Source: JBHIDJ01 sp046760105 (lineage in GTDB: Bacteria; Pseudomonadota; Gammaproteobacteria; Acidiferrobacterales; SPGG2). Taken from it: a stretch of 22,584 nucleotides of DNA. The translations under genes were made by a program, and so were the position numbers. This document shows positions 5,158 through 14,036 of this stretch, one piece after another (position 1 is the stretch's first letter; each line of letters opens with the position of its first letter). The stretch lies in contig JBHIDJ010000044.1 in the NCBI GenBank assembly GCA_046760105.1, positions 1-22,584 on the forward strand, given 5' to 3'. Under the pieces are notes generated by a model. That model saw only the letters and a list, made by a program, of their open reading frames with translations, was not told where the DNA came from and did no database searches.

Positions 5158-7626
5158 ATGTCCAAGCTTAATAAGTTATCGATTGCGGCCAAGCTTTCTG
5201 ACCCGCATCGCGGTGCGGACGAAGCCCAGCAGCGGACGCCGCGACTCATAAGCGAACAGGTCAGGCTGCTTTATCGGCAAGCCATTAGCGGCTTTGTCGC
5301 GACGTTGCTAAACGCCGTGTTCTTAGTGGCGGTGTTGTGGCAGGTTGTGGCACGAGAGCGATTGCTCGCGTGGGCCGCGTTGATAGTCATCATAACGCTA
5401 AGTCGGTATGGCTTGGTGCGGGCATATCGTCGGGCTAGCGACACTGAAACGAATGTCGAGCGCTGGCGTCTGTGGTTTATCGTCGGTGCGGGCGCCGCGG
5501 GTGTAGGCTGGGGATTAGCCGGAACGGTTTTGTTCCCAACGGACTCCGTTTTTCACCAAGCGTTTCTCGCATTCCTGTTGGGAGGTATGGTAGCGGGCGC
5601 GGCACCCTACCTGGCAGCGGTCAAGAGCGCATACGTAAGCTTTTTGCTTCCCGTCTTGCTTCCGTTTGCCGGACTGCTGCTCATGCAGGGAGACAGCGGT
5701 TACGCTTTTATGGGTGCAATGGTGCTGCTGTTCGGAGCCGCTATGTGGGCAACCGCCGTGGCGATTAACGCAACCATCACTCGTTCCTTGCAGTTGCGGT
5801 TCGAAAATATTGAACTCATCCAGGACCTCTCCAGCGCACAAGGCGAAGTGGAGCGCTCCAATGAGGAGCTCGAAGTGGAGATTGAGCAGCGTAAGCAAGC
5901 GCAGGCCGATCTTTTTCAGAAAAACGAACTCGCGCAGATCACTTTAGAGTCCATTGGAGACGGCGTGATTACTACGGACATAAGAGGTGTGATTGAGTAC
6001 GTGAACCCAGCCGCCGAGCAGCTTACCGGCTGGCCCAACGGCGAGGCACGTGGCTTGCCGCTAGCGCACGTGCTTCGACTCATTGACGAGACAACACGGC
6101 ATACAGTACCGGATCCAACAAGACACTGCTTGCAGGAGGGGCGCAGTTTTCACCTATCAGGCCATACTTTGCTCGTGCACCGTGACGATGATCGGGAATT
6201 CTCCATCGAGGTGACTGTAAGCCCGATTCACGACCGTGAGCGTCAGGGCGTAGGCACGGTCTTGGTGTTCCACGATGCCACCGAAATACGCGGCATGGCC
6301 CGCCGCATGTCCTATCGGGCAAGCCATGATGCCCTCACGGGCCTGATTAACCGTGCAGAATTTGAGCTGCGTCTGCAACAAGCGCTCGAAAGTGCCCGCA
6401 ATGAAGGCCGACAGCACGCCATGTGCTACCTGGATTTAGACCAGTTCAAAGTCGTCAACGACATGTGCGGGCATATGGCGGGCGATCAACTGCTCAGACA
6501 ACTCGCTCCCGAATTACAGGTTGGTGTACGTGAAGCCGACACATTAGCCCGCTTGGGTGGTGACGAGTTCGGAGTGCTGCTCGAAGGTTGTCCCATGGAT
6601 CAAGCAGAGAAAATCGCTGAAGGACTTCGGCAGATCGTACAGGACTTTCGTTTCGCGTGGCAAGATCGGGTCTTTGAAGTAGGGGTCAGCATCGGCCTTT
6701 TGCCTATTACAGCCGACAGCGGCAGTCTTACAGAAGTATTGAGCACAGCCGACTCAGCGTGTTACATGGCCAAGGACCACGGGCGCCATCGTGTCCATGT
6801 CCATCGCCCTGATGCCAAGGCCCTCGCCCAACGCCACGGCGACAGGCGGCGGATTACACGCATTGAAAAGGCACTTCAAGAAGAACGAGTCCATCTGTAT
6901 CGACAACAGGCTATGCCGCTCTCAGCTAAGGCGAAAGAGCGCGACTATTCCGAGATTCTGATCCGCATGTTTGGCGAAAGCGGAGAGCTCATACCGACAA
7001 CCGCTTTTCTGCCACCTGCCAAGCGCTACAACCTCATGCCGATGATTGATCGCTGGGTACTGGAAAAGTTTTGTTCCATTATGCATGAAACACAATCATT
7101 TTCCCGGCGTGCAGCGGAGATTTTTGCCATCAACCTTTCGGGTCAGTCCCTGTCTGACGAGCGTTTCCTCGATTTTGTTGTTGACCGACTACAACAGAGT
7201 ACGATCGGACCAGAGAATATTTGTTTTGAGATTACTGAAACAGCAGCGATCGCTAACCTTACGCGCGCGATGCGGTTCATTGCCGTTCTCAAAGACATGG
7301 GTTGCCAGTTCGCGTTGGACGATTTTGGCAGTGGACTGAGCTCGTTCGCGTACCTGAAAAATCTTCAAGTGGACTACCTGAAGATCGATGGCAGCTTTAT
7401 CAGAGACACAGCAGATGATCCGGTGGATTACGCCATGGTTACGATCATTAATCAGATCGGTCACGTAATGGATATCCGGACGATCGCGGAATCCGTGGAA
7501 CAGCGGAACGTTCTTAAAAAACTGGAAGAACTAGGCGTAGATTATGCGCAGGGATTCGAGATTGCGGAGCCGCAACCGATCGAACAATGCTTTACGAACG
7601 CACCCCCTAGGAAACTGGTCAACTAG
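5158..7626 (+). CDS. Membrane PAS-GGDEF-EAL protein (c-di-GMP turnover)
   Basis: Using ATG 5158 the protein has 822 residues. About six hydrophobic segments lie between residues 44 and 200 and form a membrane sensor region. A charged, probably coiled-coil linker (about 205-255), a PAS domain (about 258-375), a GGDEF diguanylate cyclase domain (about 385-545) and an EAL phosphodiesterase domain (about 563-815) follow. The GGDEF motif is intact at 467-471, and the inhibitory I-site RxxD (READ) lies five residues before it. The EAL motif reads EIL at 599-601. The other catalytic positions are present: INLSG, FEITET, DDFGSG, LKIDG, AESVE and the Gln of YAQGF. Both activities are therefore possible, although the usual YYQPI segment reads YRQQA. 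The PAS and membrane parts would receive the signal. The start is uncertain, because 4969 and 5104 are in frame and no site has a good ribosome-binding site. Confidence 0.9.
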   Translation: MSKLNKLSIAAKLSDPHRGADEAQQRTPRLISEQVRLLYRQAISGFVATLLNAVFLVAVLWQVVARERLLAWAALIVIITLSRYGLVRAYRRASDTETNVERWRLWFIVGAGAAGVGWGLAGTVLFPTDSVFHQAFLAFLLGGMVAGAAPYLAAVKSAYVSFLLPVLLPFAGLLLMQGDSGYAFMGAMVLLFGAAMWATAVAINATITRSLQLRFENIELIQDLSSAQGEVERSNEELEVEIEQRKQAQADLFQKNELAQITLESIGDGVITTDIRGVIEYVNPAAEQLTGWPNGEARGLPLAHVLRLIDETTRHTVPDPTRHCLQEGRSFHLSGHTLLVHRDDDREFSIEVTVSPIHDRERQGVGTVLVFHDATEIRGMARRMSYRASHDALTGLINRAEFELRLQQALESARNEGRQHAMCYLDLDQFKVVNDMCGHMAGDQLLRQLAPELQVGVREADTLARLGGDEFGVLLEGCPMDQAEKIAEGLRQIVQDFRFAWQDRVFEVGVSIGLLPITADSGSLTEVLSTADSACYMAKDHGRHRVHVHRPDAKALAQRHGDRRRITRIEKALQEERVHLYRQQAMPLSAKAKERDYSEILIRMFGESGELIPTTAFLPPAKRYNLMPMIDRWVLEKFCSIMHETQSFSRRAAEIFAINLSGQSLSDERFLDFVVDRLQQSTIGPENICFEITETAAIANLTRAMRFIAVLKDMGCQFALDDFGSGLSSFAYLKNLQVDYLKIDGSFIRDTADDPVDYAMVTIINQIGHVMDIRTIAESVEQRNVLKKLEELGVDYAQGFEIAEPQPIEQCFTNAPPRKLVN

Positions 7627-7683
7627 CGTTGTCATTGTGTATTTGTAAGTTTTCTTGGTTATCTAAATTTAGCATAGCGAACG

Positions 7684-9675
7684 ATGAGTCTGCGGCTGAA
7701 GTTACTTGTACCTCTACTTGCATTCGGTGTCTTATTGCCAGTATACGTCAACACAAGCTGGCTGCCGCAGCTTGCTGACTTTCTCGAAAGGGAATATAGG
7801 CAGCAATTAGTGGGCAATCTGGGTGGTATCGCAAAAAAAGTGGCGCCTTTATTGGCCCAGGGAAAACGACGAAGCGTATACAAGAATCTAGATGACCTAC
7901 TGGAGAGTAACTCGCACTGGGTGAGCATCCAGTTGTTGGATGCCCACGGCAAACGCTTATACCCAAGGAAGATATCAAGTCCATCTACCAACAGCCACGT
8001 AATTTACAGGTTTGAACAGCCCATCAGCGTTTCCGGTCGTGCCCTAGGCCAACTTATGCTGGCTGTTGATGCCACGGAGAAGTTGGCGACCATTGCTGAT
8101 TTACAACGCTACTTTCTGGTTGGGTTCGTGCTCATCGTGGCTGTGTTTACCGGCGCGACCGCCTTTGCCATGGAGTTTGGCGTCGCGCGGCCCGTTAAAC
8201 AGCTATCCGAGGCTTCCGCACGCCTTGCGCAGGGAGATTTCCAGGCGCCGTTACCGAAAGCGGGAACAGATGAGGTTGGCGTACTGGTAAGCACTTTTAC
8301 TTCTATGCGAGACGCCATCCAGCGCTACGAGTCGGATCTGTCCTTTCAGGCAACGCACGATCCATTGACCGGCCTGGTCAATCGACGCGAGTTTGAACGC
8401 CGGCTCGCGGTTGCGCTGGATATAGCTAAGAGTGAGCGCGCCCAGCATGCCTTGATCTACGTGGATTTAGATCAGTTTAAGGTAGTCAACGATACCTGCG
8501 GCCACACGGCGGGGGACGAGTTTTTGCGCCAACTCAGCGCCGTCTTACAGCACGAGGTGCGCAAGCACGACACCTTGGCCTGGCTGGGCGGCGATGAATT
8601 CGGCGTATTGCTTGAACATTGTCCGGCGGAGCAGGCATTGCGTATCGCAAACGAACTACTGGAAGCGATCCAGGAGTTCCGGTTTGTGTGGGAAGGCAAC
8701 AGCTTCACGCTCGGCGCGAGTATCGGATTGGTGTCGATAACGGAGCACAGTGAAAGTTTGTCGCGAGTGTTGAGCATTGCCGACGCGGCGTGTTATGCGG
8801 CTAAGGATGGCGGACGAAATCGCATCCACGTATACCGTGATGATGATAGTACGCTGGTGAGGCGACACGGTGAAATGCAGTGGGTGTCACGTATCACTGA
8901 GGCTGTAGAGGAAGGCCGTTTCCATCTCTACTATCAGCTAATTGTTCCCGTCGTCGAAGAGCTTGACGACGGCATACATTTTGAGCTTCTGTTGCGCATG
9001 GAGGACAAGGTTGGAAACATCATTCCACCGCGAGCATTTCTACACGCGGCCGAACGATACAATTTAATGTTGAGCTTGGATCGCTGGGTAACGCAGACCG
9101 CCTTTGAGTGGCTGGAGAATCATCCAGAACAACTGGAGCGACTGAAGTTGTGCACGATCAACCTATCCGGGCATTCGCTCGGCGATTCTGATTTCATGCA
9201 GTTTCTCATTCAACAATTTAATAGTCGTGGTATTCCAACCGAAAAGGTTTGCTTTGAGATTACGGAAACCGCCGCTATTGGAAATCTGATGAAGGCAACA
9301 AGGTTTATGTCGATACTGAAGAATCTTGGCTGCAAATTTTCTCTGGATGATTTTGGCTCCGGTATGTCTTCTTTCGCCTATCTCAAGAATCTGCCTGTCG
9401 ACTATCTCAAGATCGATGGTATGTTCGTGAAGGATATCGCAGATGATCCGATCGACTATGCGATGGTTAAGTCAATAAATGAGATGGGCCACGTTATGGG
9501 CAAACGGACCGTAGCTGAATTCGTCGAGAAGGATCCAATCTTATGGAAGCTGAGAGAAATCGGCGTGGACTATGCTCAGGGCTTCACTATCGCTAAGCCA
9601 CGTCCCTTAATAGAGATGGACAGCACGATCATCCGACAACATTTCAGGCTAATCAAGGGTGGGGCAGGTAGATGA
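7684..9675 (+). CDS. Membrane HAMP-GGDEF-EAL protein, paralogue of the preceding gene
   Basis: A 663-residue inner-membrane protein. Its parts are an N-terminal membrane helix (about 7-25), a periplasmic sensor region (about 26-140), a second helix (about 143-167), HAMP (about 165-218), GGDEF (about 222-385) and EAL (about 400-650). GGDEF is intact at 302-306 with an RKHD I-site. The EAL motif reads ELL at 434-436. The remaining catalytic positions (INLSG, FEITET, DDFGSG, LKIDG, an AEFVE glutamate, YAQGF) are kept. The gene starts 57 bases after the first GGDEF-EAL gene, and the two catalytic halves are clearly paralogous, with many identical blocks, while the sensor halves are unrelated. It probably shares the first gene's promoter. 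The start codon is the first ATG in the frame near the upstream stop; its ribosome-binding site is weak. The net direction of c-di-GMP turnover cannot be told from sequence. Confidence 0.92.
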   Translation: MSLRLKLLVPLLAFGVLLPVYVNTSWLPQLADFLEREYRQQLVGNLGGIAKKVAPLLAQGKRRSVYKNLDDLLESNSHWVSIQLLDAHGKRLYPRKISSPSTNSHVIYRFEQPISVSGRALGQLMLAVDATEKLATIADLQRYFLVGFVLIVAVFTGATAFAMEFGVARPVKQLSEASARLAQGDFQAPLPKAGTDEVGVLVSTFTSMRDAIQRYESDLSFQATHDPLTGLVNRREFERRLAVALDIAKSERAQHALIYVDLDQFKVVNDTCGHTAGDEFLRQLSAVLQHEVRKHDTLAWLGGDEFGVLLEHCPAEQALRIANELLEAIQEFRFVWEGNSFTLGASIGLVSITEHSESLSRVLSIADAACYAAKDGGRNRIHVYRDDDSTLVRRHGEMQWVSRITEAVEEGRFHLYYQLIVPVVEELDDGIHFELLLRMEDKVGNIIPPRAFLHAAERYNLMLSLDRWVTQTAFEWLENHPEQLERLKLCTINLSGHSLGDSDFMQFLIQQFNSRGIPTEKVCFEITETAAIGNLMKATRFMSILKNLGCKFSLDDFGSGMSSFAYLKNLPVDYLKIDGMFVKDIADDPIDYAMVKSINEMGHVMGKRTVAEFVEKDPILWKLREIGVDYAQGFTIAKPRPLIEMDSTIIRQHFRLIKGGAGR

Positions 9676-9724
9676 TACTAGGCGATGTGATACAGGTATA
9701 GACATGAACGCCTATCGCGATTCC

Positions 9725-11806
9725 TCACTGTGACTCCTTATCGTCGAGCGGCGTATACATTGCCGCGGAGAAAACCTTAAGCGTGAAGGCCACATCGAGC
9801 GCCACTTCCTTGAGATAGTCAAAGCGCCCGGACGGACCGGCGTGACCGAACTCCATATGAACCTTAAGTAGTAGCAGATTGTCGTCAGTCTTTGCATCAC
9901 GCAACTTGGCTGTCCACTTTGCCGGTTCCCAGTAGGTCACGCGGGGGTCGTTCATTCCCCCGATAATCAACATGTGCGGGTAGTCTTGTGCTTTTACGTT
10001 GTCATAGGGCGAGTACGACAGGATATAGTCGAAGTACTCCTTATTGGTAGGATTGCCCCATTCGTTGTATTCCATAGTAGTTAGTGGCAGCGTTTCGTCG
10101 AGCATGGTGTTCATGGCATCGACGAACGGCACGTGGGCGATGATAGCCTTAAACAAGTCGGGGCACATGTTCGCGACCGCACCCATTAGCAAGCCTCCGG
10201 CGCTGCCACCGATACCCAGAATCTGACCTTTAGCCGTTAGTTTCGTCTTGATCAGATGTTCGGCACAGGCGATATAGTCGTCAAAGGTGTTCTTCTTTTT
10301 GAGAAGCTTGCCAGCCTCGTACCACTCGTAACCCATCTCCATCCCGCCGCGGATATGTGCGATTGCATAGATAAACCCGCGGTCAACATAGCTTAAGCGA
10401 AGTGAGCTGAAACTAGCCGACATGCTGTGACCATAGGAACCATAGCCGTACAAGACAAGCGGCGCCGTACCATCGAGCGCTGTGTCCGTACGGAGCAGGA
10501 GCGAGACGGGGACATCAACACCGTCGTGGCTCTTAGCATACACGCGTTTCGACTGATAGTTATTACGATCGAAATCGCCTAGTACTTCCTGCTCTTTGCG
10601 TAGCACACGTTCACCTGTTGCCATGTCATAGTCATAGATCTGCTCTGGCGTGGTCAGTGAACTGTAGCCGAAGCGCAATATAGTCGTGTCAAACTCACGC
10701 CCGCCTATGACATATACGTCATAAGCCTCTTCGTCAAACTTGATATGACGGCTGCTATTGCTAACAAGATCCGTGATTCTTATTTGGGGCAGGCCTTGAA
10801 TCATCTCCGACACGACTAGGTGGTCCCTGAAGGTGGTGATATCTGTTATCAATCGCCCGGAGCGATGCTCGATAAAATCTTGCCAATGGTCAGACCTCGG
10901 TGTGTCGATGGGTGTGGTTACGACCTTGAAGTCTTTGGCTTTCCCGATGTTGGTTCGAATGAAAAAACGCTCACCGTGGTCTGTTACGTCGTATTCATGC
11001 TCTTCTTGTCGGGGTTCGATAAGTTTAAAAGGGTCATCAGGGTTATCCGCATCCATGTAATACCATTCCGACATGTTGTTGCCGTCACAACTCAGGTATA
11101 TGAAGCGATCGCTTTTCGACTTGCAGAGTGAAACGAAAAAGCGCGGATCTTGTTCGTCAAAAATGAGCTTATCGTTAACAGGGTCATCGCCAAGACGGTG
11201 CCTGTAAGCTTTCCGGGGTCGTTTGTACTTGTCCAGTACAGTGTAGAAGAACGTCGCGCTGTCGTTGCCCCATTCGAGGGAGTCATAGGTGCCAGTTATA
11301 CGCTCTCTGAGCAACTCACCGATAGCGAGGTTTTTGATCTGGATCGTGTATTCTTCACTGCCATCAGTGTCTAGTGAGTAGGCTAGGTAGCGATGATTTT
11401 TGCTGTTTTCGCAAACCCCCAACCGAAGATAAGGCCTACCTTGTGCAAGCTCGTTTACGTTCAGGATAATCTCTTCCGGACTATCGAGTGATTGGTGTTT
11501 GCGACAACTGATTGGATACTGGCGCCCTGTCTCATACCGGTCGTAGTAAAAGTAGGAACCCTCTTTTTCTGGGACGGTGTCATCGTCCTCCTTGATGCGC
11601 GCGCGCAGCTCTGCATAAAGTGCTTCTTGCAAGTCTCGAGTGTCCTGCATGATGGCGTCGGTATAGGCGTTTTCCGCTTTCAGATATTCCATCGCTGCAG
11701 GGTCGTCTTTATCGCGCAGCCAAAACCACGGATCTTCGCGACGGACGCCGTGGTTCGTTAAGATCTTGCTTCTTTTGGGTGCAACAGGAGTTTTGGTTTT
11801 TTGCAT
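9725..11806 (-). CDS. ptrB: Oligopeptidase B (S9 prolyl oligopeptidase family)
   Basis: A 693-residue cytoplasmic serine peptidase cleaving short peptides after Arg or Lys. An N-terminal beta-propeller region (the WFWLRD segment near the start, then propeller repeats) is followed by the alpha/beta-hydrolase domain. The catalytic triad is S535 in GIGGSAGG, D620 in GGMNDPRV and H655 in FGHAGPSG, each three residues beyond the E. coli oligopeptidase B positions. The frame is open up to 11908, but the extra 34 residues are Asp/Asn/Ser-rich and overlap the stop of the MetE-like gene, so ATG 11806 (MQKTKTPVAPKRSK) is chosen. The gap from the MetE-like gene is 85 bases, so the two may be co-transcribed. 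It converges on the second GGDEF-EAL gene. Confidence 0.93.
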   Translation of the reverse strand: MQKTKTPVAPKRSKILTNHGVRREDPWFWLRDKDDPAAMEYLKAENAYTDAIMQDTRDLQEALYAELRARIKEDDDTVPEKEGSYFYYDRYETGRQYPISCRKHQSLDSPEEIILNVNELAQGRPYLRLGVCENSKNHRYLAYSLDTDGSEEYTIQIKNLAIGELLRERITGTYDSLEWGNDSATFFYTVLDKYKRPRKAYRHRLGDDPVNDKLIFDEQDPRFFVSLCKSKSDRFIYLSCDGNNMSEWYYMDADNPDDPFKLIEPRQEEHEYDVTDHGERFFIRTNIGKAKDFKVVTTPIDTPRSDHWQDFIEHRSGRLITDITTFRDHLVVSEMIQGLPQIRITDLVSNSSRHIKFDEEAYDVYVIGGREFDTTILRFGYSSLTTPEQIYDYDMATGERVLRKEQEVLGDFDRNNYQSKRVYAKSHDGVDVPVSLLLRTDTALDGTAPLVLYGYGSYGHSMSASFSSLRLSYVDRGFIYAIAHIRGGMEMGYEWYEAGKLLKKKNTFDDYIACAEHLIKTKLTAKGQILGIGGSAGGLLMGAVANMCPDLFKAIIAHVPFVDAMNTMLDETLPLTTMEYNEWGNPTNKEYFDYILSYSPYDNVKAQDYPHMLIIGGMNDPRVTYWEPAKWTAKLRDAKTDDNLLLLKVHMEFGHAGPSGRFDYLKEVALDVAFTLKVFSAAMYTPLDDKESQ

Positions 11807-11891
11807 ATTGTTGGGATCAAACGGGTCTTCGGGCTCATCGCCGTCAGTGTCTCCGCACCTTCGATTTCCCGATAGCGACGAGGGTTCGTTA

Positions 11892-13001
11892 TTAGCCCCA
11901 GATAGCACTAGCGGTCTCGACGATCAATCGCAACTTGTACTTTTCGTCATCCATCGAGATTCGATTGCCAATAATAGAGGTAGAGAAGCCGCATTGCGGA
12001 CTGAGGGCGAGGCGATCCAACGCTATGAATCTGCTCGCTTGTTTAATGCTCGCAGTCAACTCAGCCTGTGTCTCCCGGCGTGGGTTCTTAGTTGTCACCA
12101 ATCCCAGCACTACCATCTTGTCGTCGGGGACGGCCCGCAACGGCTCAAAGGATCCAGCGCGTTCGTCGTCATACTCAAGCAGCAGCCGCTGCACGCGCAG
12201 GCGCTGAAAAACGGGTCTCGCGATCAGTTCGTAATCGCCTTCCACGAGCCACCGGCTGCCTTGGTTGCCACGGCAAAGATGAAAGCCAAAAGTCACACCG
12301 GGGAAGCCATCGATAACGGCGTTATCCATCTCGATTCCCCGACCGAGCCATTGATCGAGATCCCAACCCTGGCTCTCGTAGAACGCCCGGGTTTTGGGGT
12401 CGAGCAACAAGGTGTAGTGCGGCGCGTCGATCTGCATATACGTCGCACCCAAACGCGCTAGCTCGGCGACCTCGTCGCGCAGGATATCGACTACGTCGGC
12501 GAGAAAGCTGTCGAGTGTTGGGTAGGCGGCGCTCGAGTGCTTGGATGACCAGAAGTTGGCCCATAGGCTGGGACTTGGCAAGGTAATCTTGGCCGTTCGT
12601 GTTGTACGTGCCCGTAGGTAAGTGAATTCTTCCGCCGATAGATGGCGCTTGCGAACCAGTTTGCTGACCACGCCTAGATTCGCCGGTCTATCTTTTTGTG
12701 AATCCCCAACGTCTTCGTCGCCGTACCACTCCCCCCACAGAAATGCATCCAGATCAAAGTCACCGAACCCGTCAACTGCCGACGTCATCTGACTTTGAAA
12801 GGACAACCGGCGCATCTCACCATCGGTGACCACCCTCAGCCCGGCTTCCTGCTGGAGTGCAATCGCCTCGTCAACCGCCTGGTCCTCGATGGCCTTGAAT
12901 TGCGTTTGCGTGATCGCACCCGCCGTGCGGTCCTTCTGTGCCTTGAGCAGTTCAGCAGGACGCAACAGGCTTCCGACGATGTCAGCGTGGACCGTGATCA
13001 T
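11892..13001 (-). CDS. MetE C-terminal-like methyltransferase (COG0620 type)
   Basis: A 369-residue protein of the cobalamin-independent methionine synthase family, but only about half the length of full MetE. It matches the short stand-alone form (like B. subtilis YxjG/YxjH). The zinc ligands are recognisable: H241 and C243 in FHLCRGN, E276 in LLLEYDDE, and C337 in SPQCGF. The N-terminal segment SLLRP and VVTDGEMRR are family hallmarks. It presumably transfers a methyl group to homocysteine or a related thiol; the methyl donor is unknown, since the folate-binding N-terminal half of MetE is absent. The ATG at 13001 has no clear ribosome-binding site and lies seven bases after the stop of the truncated phosphatase gene, whose former operon it may have joined. 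Confidence 0.85.
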   Translation of the reverse strand: MITVHADIVGSLLRPAELLKAQKDRTAGAITQTQFKAIEDQAVDEAIALQQEAGLRVVTDGEMRRLSFQSQMTSAVDGFGDFDLDAFLWGEWYGDEDVGDSQKDRPANLGVVSKLVRKRHLSAEEFTYLRARTTRTAKITLPSPSLWANFWSSKHSSAAYPTLDSFLADVVDILRDEVAELARLGATYMQIDAPHYTLLLDPKTRAFYESQGWDLDQWLGRGIEMDNAVIDGFPGVTFGFHLCRGNQGSRWLVEGDYELIARPVFQRLRVQRLLLEYDDERAGSFEPLRAVPDDKMVVLGLVTTKNPRRETQAELTASIKQASRFIALDRLALSPQCGFSTSIIGNRISMDDEKYKLRLIVETASAIWG

Positions 13002-13007
13002 GATGCT

Positions 13008-13412
13008 TTATCGGTAACACAGACGCTTCGGCCTTGCAAGCAAGGCCCGATAGGGTGAAGCGTTGGACCGGCATGAGCGTGTAGTTTGAGTGTGCAGCCA
13101 ATTGGCCATTGCGTTCGACGCATTGAATTGAGGTGAGTTGGCGATGGTTATTCCGTGGGAAGATGTCATAGTGGCGCCGAGGATCTCGTGGACCACACTA
13201 CCATCGATATCATCTGGCATCGAAAGGCCGAGAAAGGCGAGCACGGTCGGCGCCGTATCATAGATGCGTACGGTTCTTTCAATCAACAGACCTCGTCGGA
13301 CACCAGGCCCAATAACGATCCACGGGATCGTCATATTTTCGGGCTTTGCAGCCCTATGGCCATGACCACTGCCGCCATGATCAGCGGTCACAATGACGGT
13401 TGTGCATTTAAG
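13008..13412 (-). pseudogene. 5'-truncated alkaline-phosphatase-superfamily gene remnant
   Basis: Only the C-terminal part of a phosphatase/phosphodiesterase of the alkaline phosphatase superfamily remains. The visible protein begins TTVIVTADHGGSGHGH, which carries the Asp-His metal-binding motif of the superfamily. MTIPWIVIGPGVRRG, YDTAPTVLAFLGLSMP and DGSVVHEIL follow. These are the normal final blocks of the family, after which the normal stop is reached at 13008. Directly upstream of the homologous part there is an in-frame TAA (13413-13415), and the N-terminal two-thirds with the nucleophile is missing from the window. The longest possible ORF from a GTG (13391) would give about 127 residues without the catalytic nucleophile, so it is read as a pseudogene. 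The neighbouring amtB stub suggests that a deletion removed both missing parts. Confidence 0.75.
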
Positions 13413-13469
13413 TTATTTGTTCCGGTGGTTTAGTCTGTAGTTGCATGGGTATCGCTAAGCGGCCTGCGG

Positions 13470-13499
13470 ATAATAAAAACGGGCGCACAAGGCGCCCGT
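13470..13499 (-). terminator. Intrinsic terminator of the former glnB-amtB unit
   Basis: On the minus strand ACGGGCGC (13499-13492) pairs with GCGCCCGT (13486-13479) across a five-base loop, and a T-rich run (TTTTTATTA) follows. A strong rho-independent terminator, placed 24 bases after the amtB-like stop and before the phosphatase remnant. Confidence 0.85.
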
Positions 13500-13522
13500 C
13501 AATACACCATGACAAGTTGTTA

Positions 13523-13612
13523 TTATAGGTTATAACCACGCTCCTCCTACAATACGAGATCCAAGCCTTCCATTTCTTCCTCGAATGCGCCATTGCTTTG
13601 CACGAACTTCAT
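13523..13612 (-). pseudogene. amtB: Stub of ammonium transporter gene (amtB C-terminus) with in-frame stop
   Basis: Reading on the minus strand from ATG 13612, the translation is MKFVQSNGAFEEEMEGLD, then LVL, a TAG (13549-13547), then EERGYNL and TAA (13525-13523). The EEEMEGLD block and the RGYNL end resemble the cytoplasmic tail of AmtB transporters (E. coli ends EREGLDVNSHGENAYNA). After GLD both tails have the same length, the TAG falls on the conserved His, and the Tyr-Asn pair lines up. The position fits: amtB normally follows glnB/glnK, and an intrinsic terminator follows here. About 400 codons of membrane protein are missing. The frame is also the one of glnB after its stop. Interpreted as what a deletion left of amtB; chance similarity over so few residues is possible. 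Confidence 0.6.
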
Positions 13613-13636
13613 GTAGCGCCCCCGTGGGGGAAAGGA

Positions 13637-13975
13637 TTAGAGTGCATCTGGACCTGATTCGCCCGTGCGGATACGCGTAGCCTGGGTGAGATCGTACACA
13701 AAAATCTTGCCGTCGCCGATTTTTCCTGTCTTGGCTGAATTGACGATTGCGTCGATAACTTGGTCTACGATCTTGTCATCGACCGCAACCTCAATCTTCA
13801 CTTTCGGTAGGAAGTCAACAACGTACTCGGCGCCGCGATACAGTTCTGTGTGACCTTTTTGTCGACCGAAACCTTTGACCTCAGTCACGGTCATGCCTTG
13901 TACCCCGATCTCAGAGAGTGCCGTGCGTACGTCGTCTAGCTTGAAGGGTTTAGTAACGGCAATAACAAATTTCAT
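13637..13975 (-). CDS. glnB: P-II nitrogen regulatory protein (GlnB/GlnK)
   Basis: A 112-residue trimeric signalling protein that senses 2-oxoglutarate and ATP/ADP and regulates glutamine synthetase adenylylation, NtrB and, in GlnK forms, AmtB. It opens MKFVIAVTKPFKLDDVR and carries the T-loop with uridylylation site Y51 in YRGAEY. It ends with the TGKIGDGKIFV and RIRTGE blocks. Residue 54 is Asp, as in E. coli GlnB rather than GlnK, but the downstream amtB-like stub suggests a glnK-amtB arrangement, so the paralogue name is uncertain. Start: ATG 13975 with GGGAGG eleven bases upstream; the frame is open to 14125 but the extra part is not family-like. yggX lies 61 bases upstream on the same strand. 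Confidence 0.95.
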   Translation of the reverse strand: MKFVIAVTKPFKLDDVRTALSEIGVQGMTVTEVKGFGRQKGHTELYRGAEYVVDFLPKVKIEVAVDDKIVDQVIDAIVNSAKTGKIGDGKIFVYDLTQATRIRTGESGPDAL

Positions 13976-14036
13976 CGTTGTTAGGTCCTCCCTTGTATGC
14001 GCGGGCCAGCAGCGGATGGGCGGTGGGAGCCTCTTA

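Noticed and set aside
11807..11908. 34-residue N-terminal extension of oligopeptidase B
   Set aside because: It is Asp/Asn/Ser-rich, overlaps the stop of the MetE-like gene, and the family starts near MQKTKTP; the catalytic numbering also fits the shorter form.
13008..13391. A 127-residue intact small phosphatase
   Set aside because: It contains only the C-terminal blocks of the superfamily and lacks the nucleophile region, so it cannot be a working enzyme of that family.
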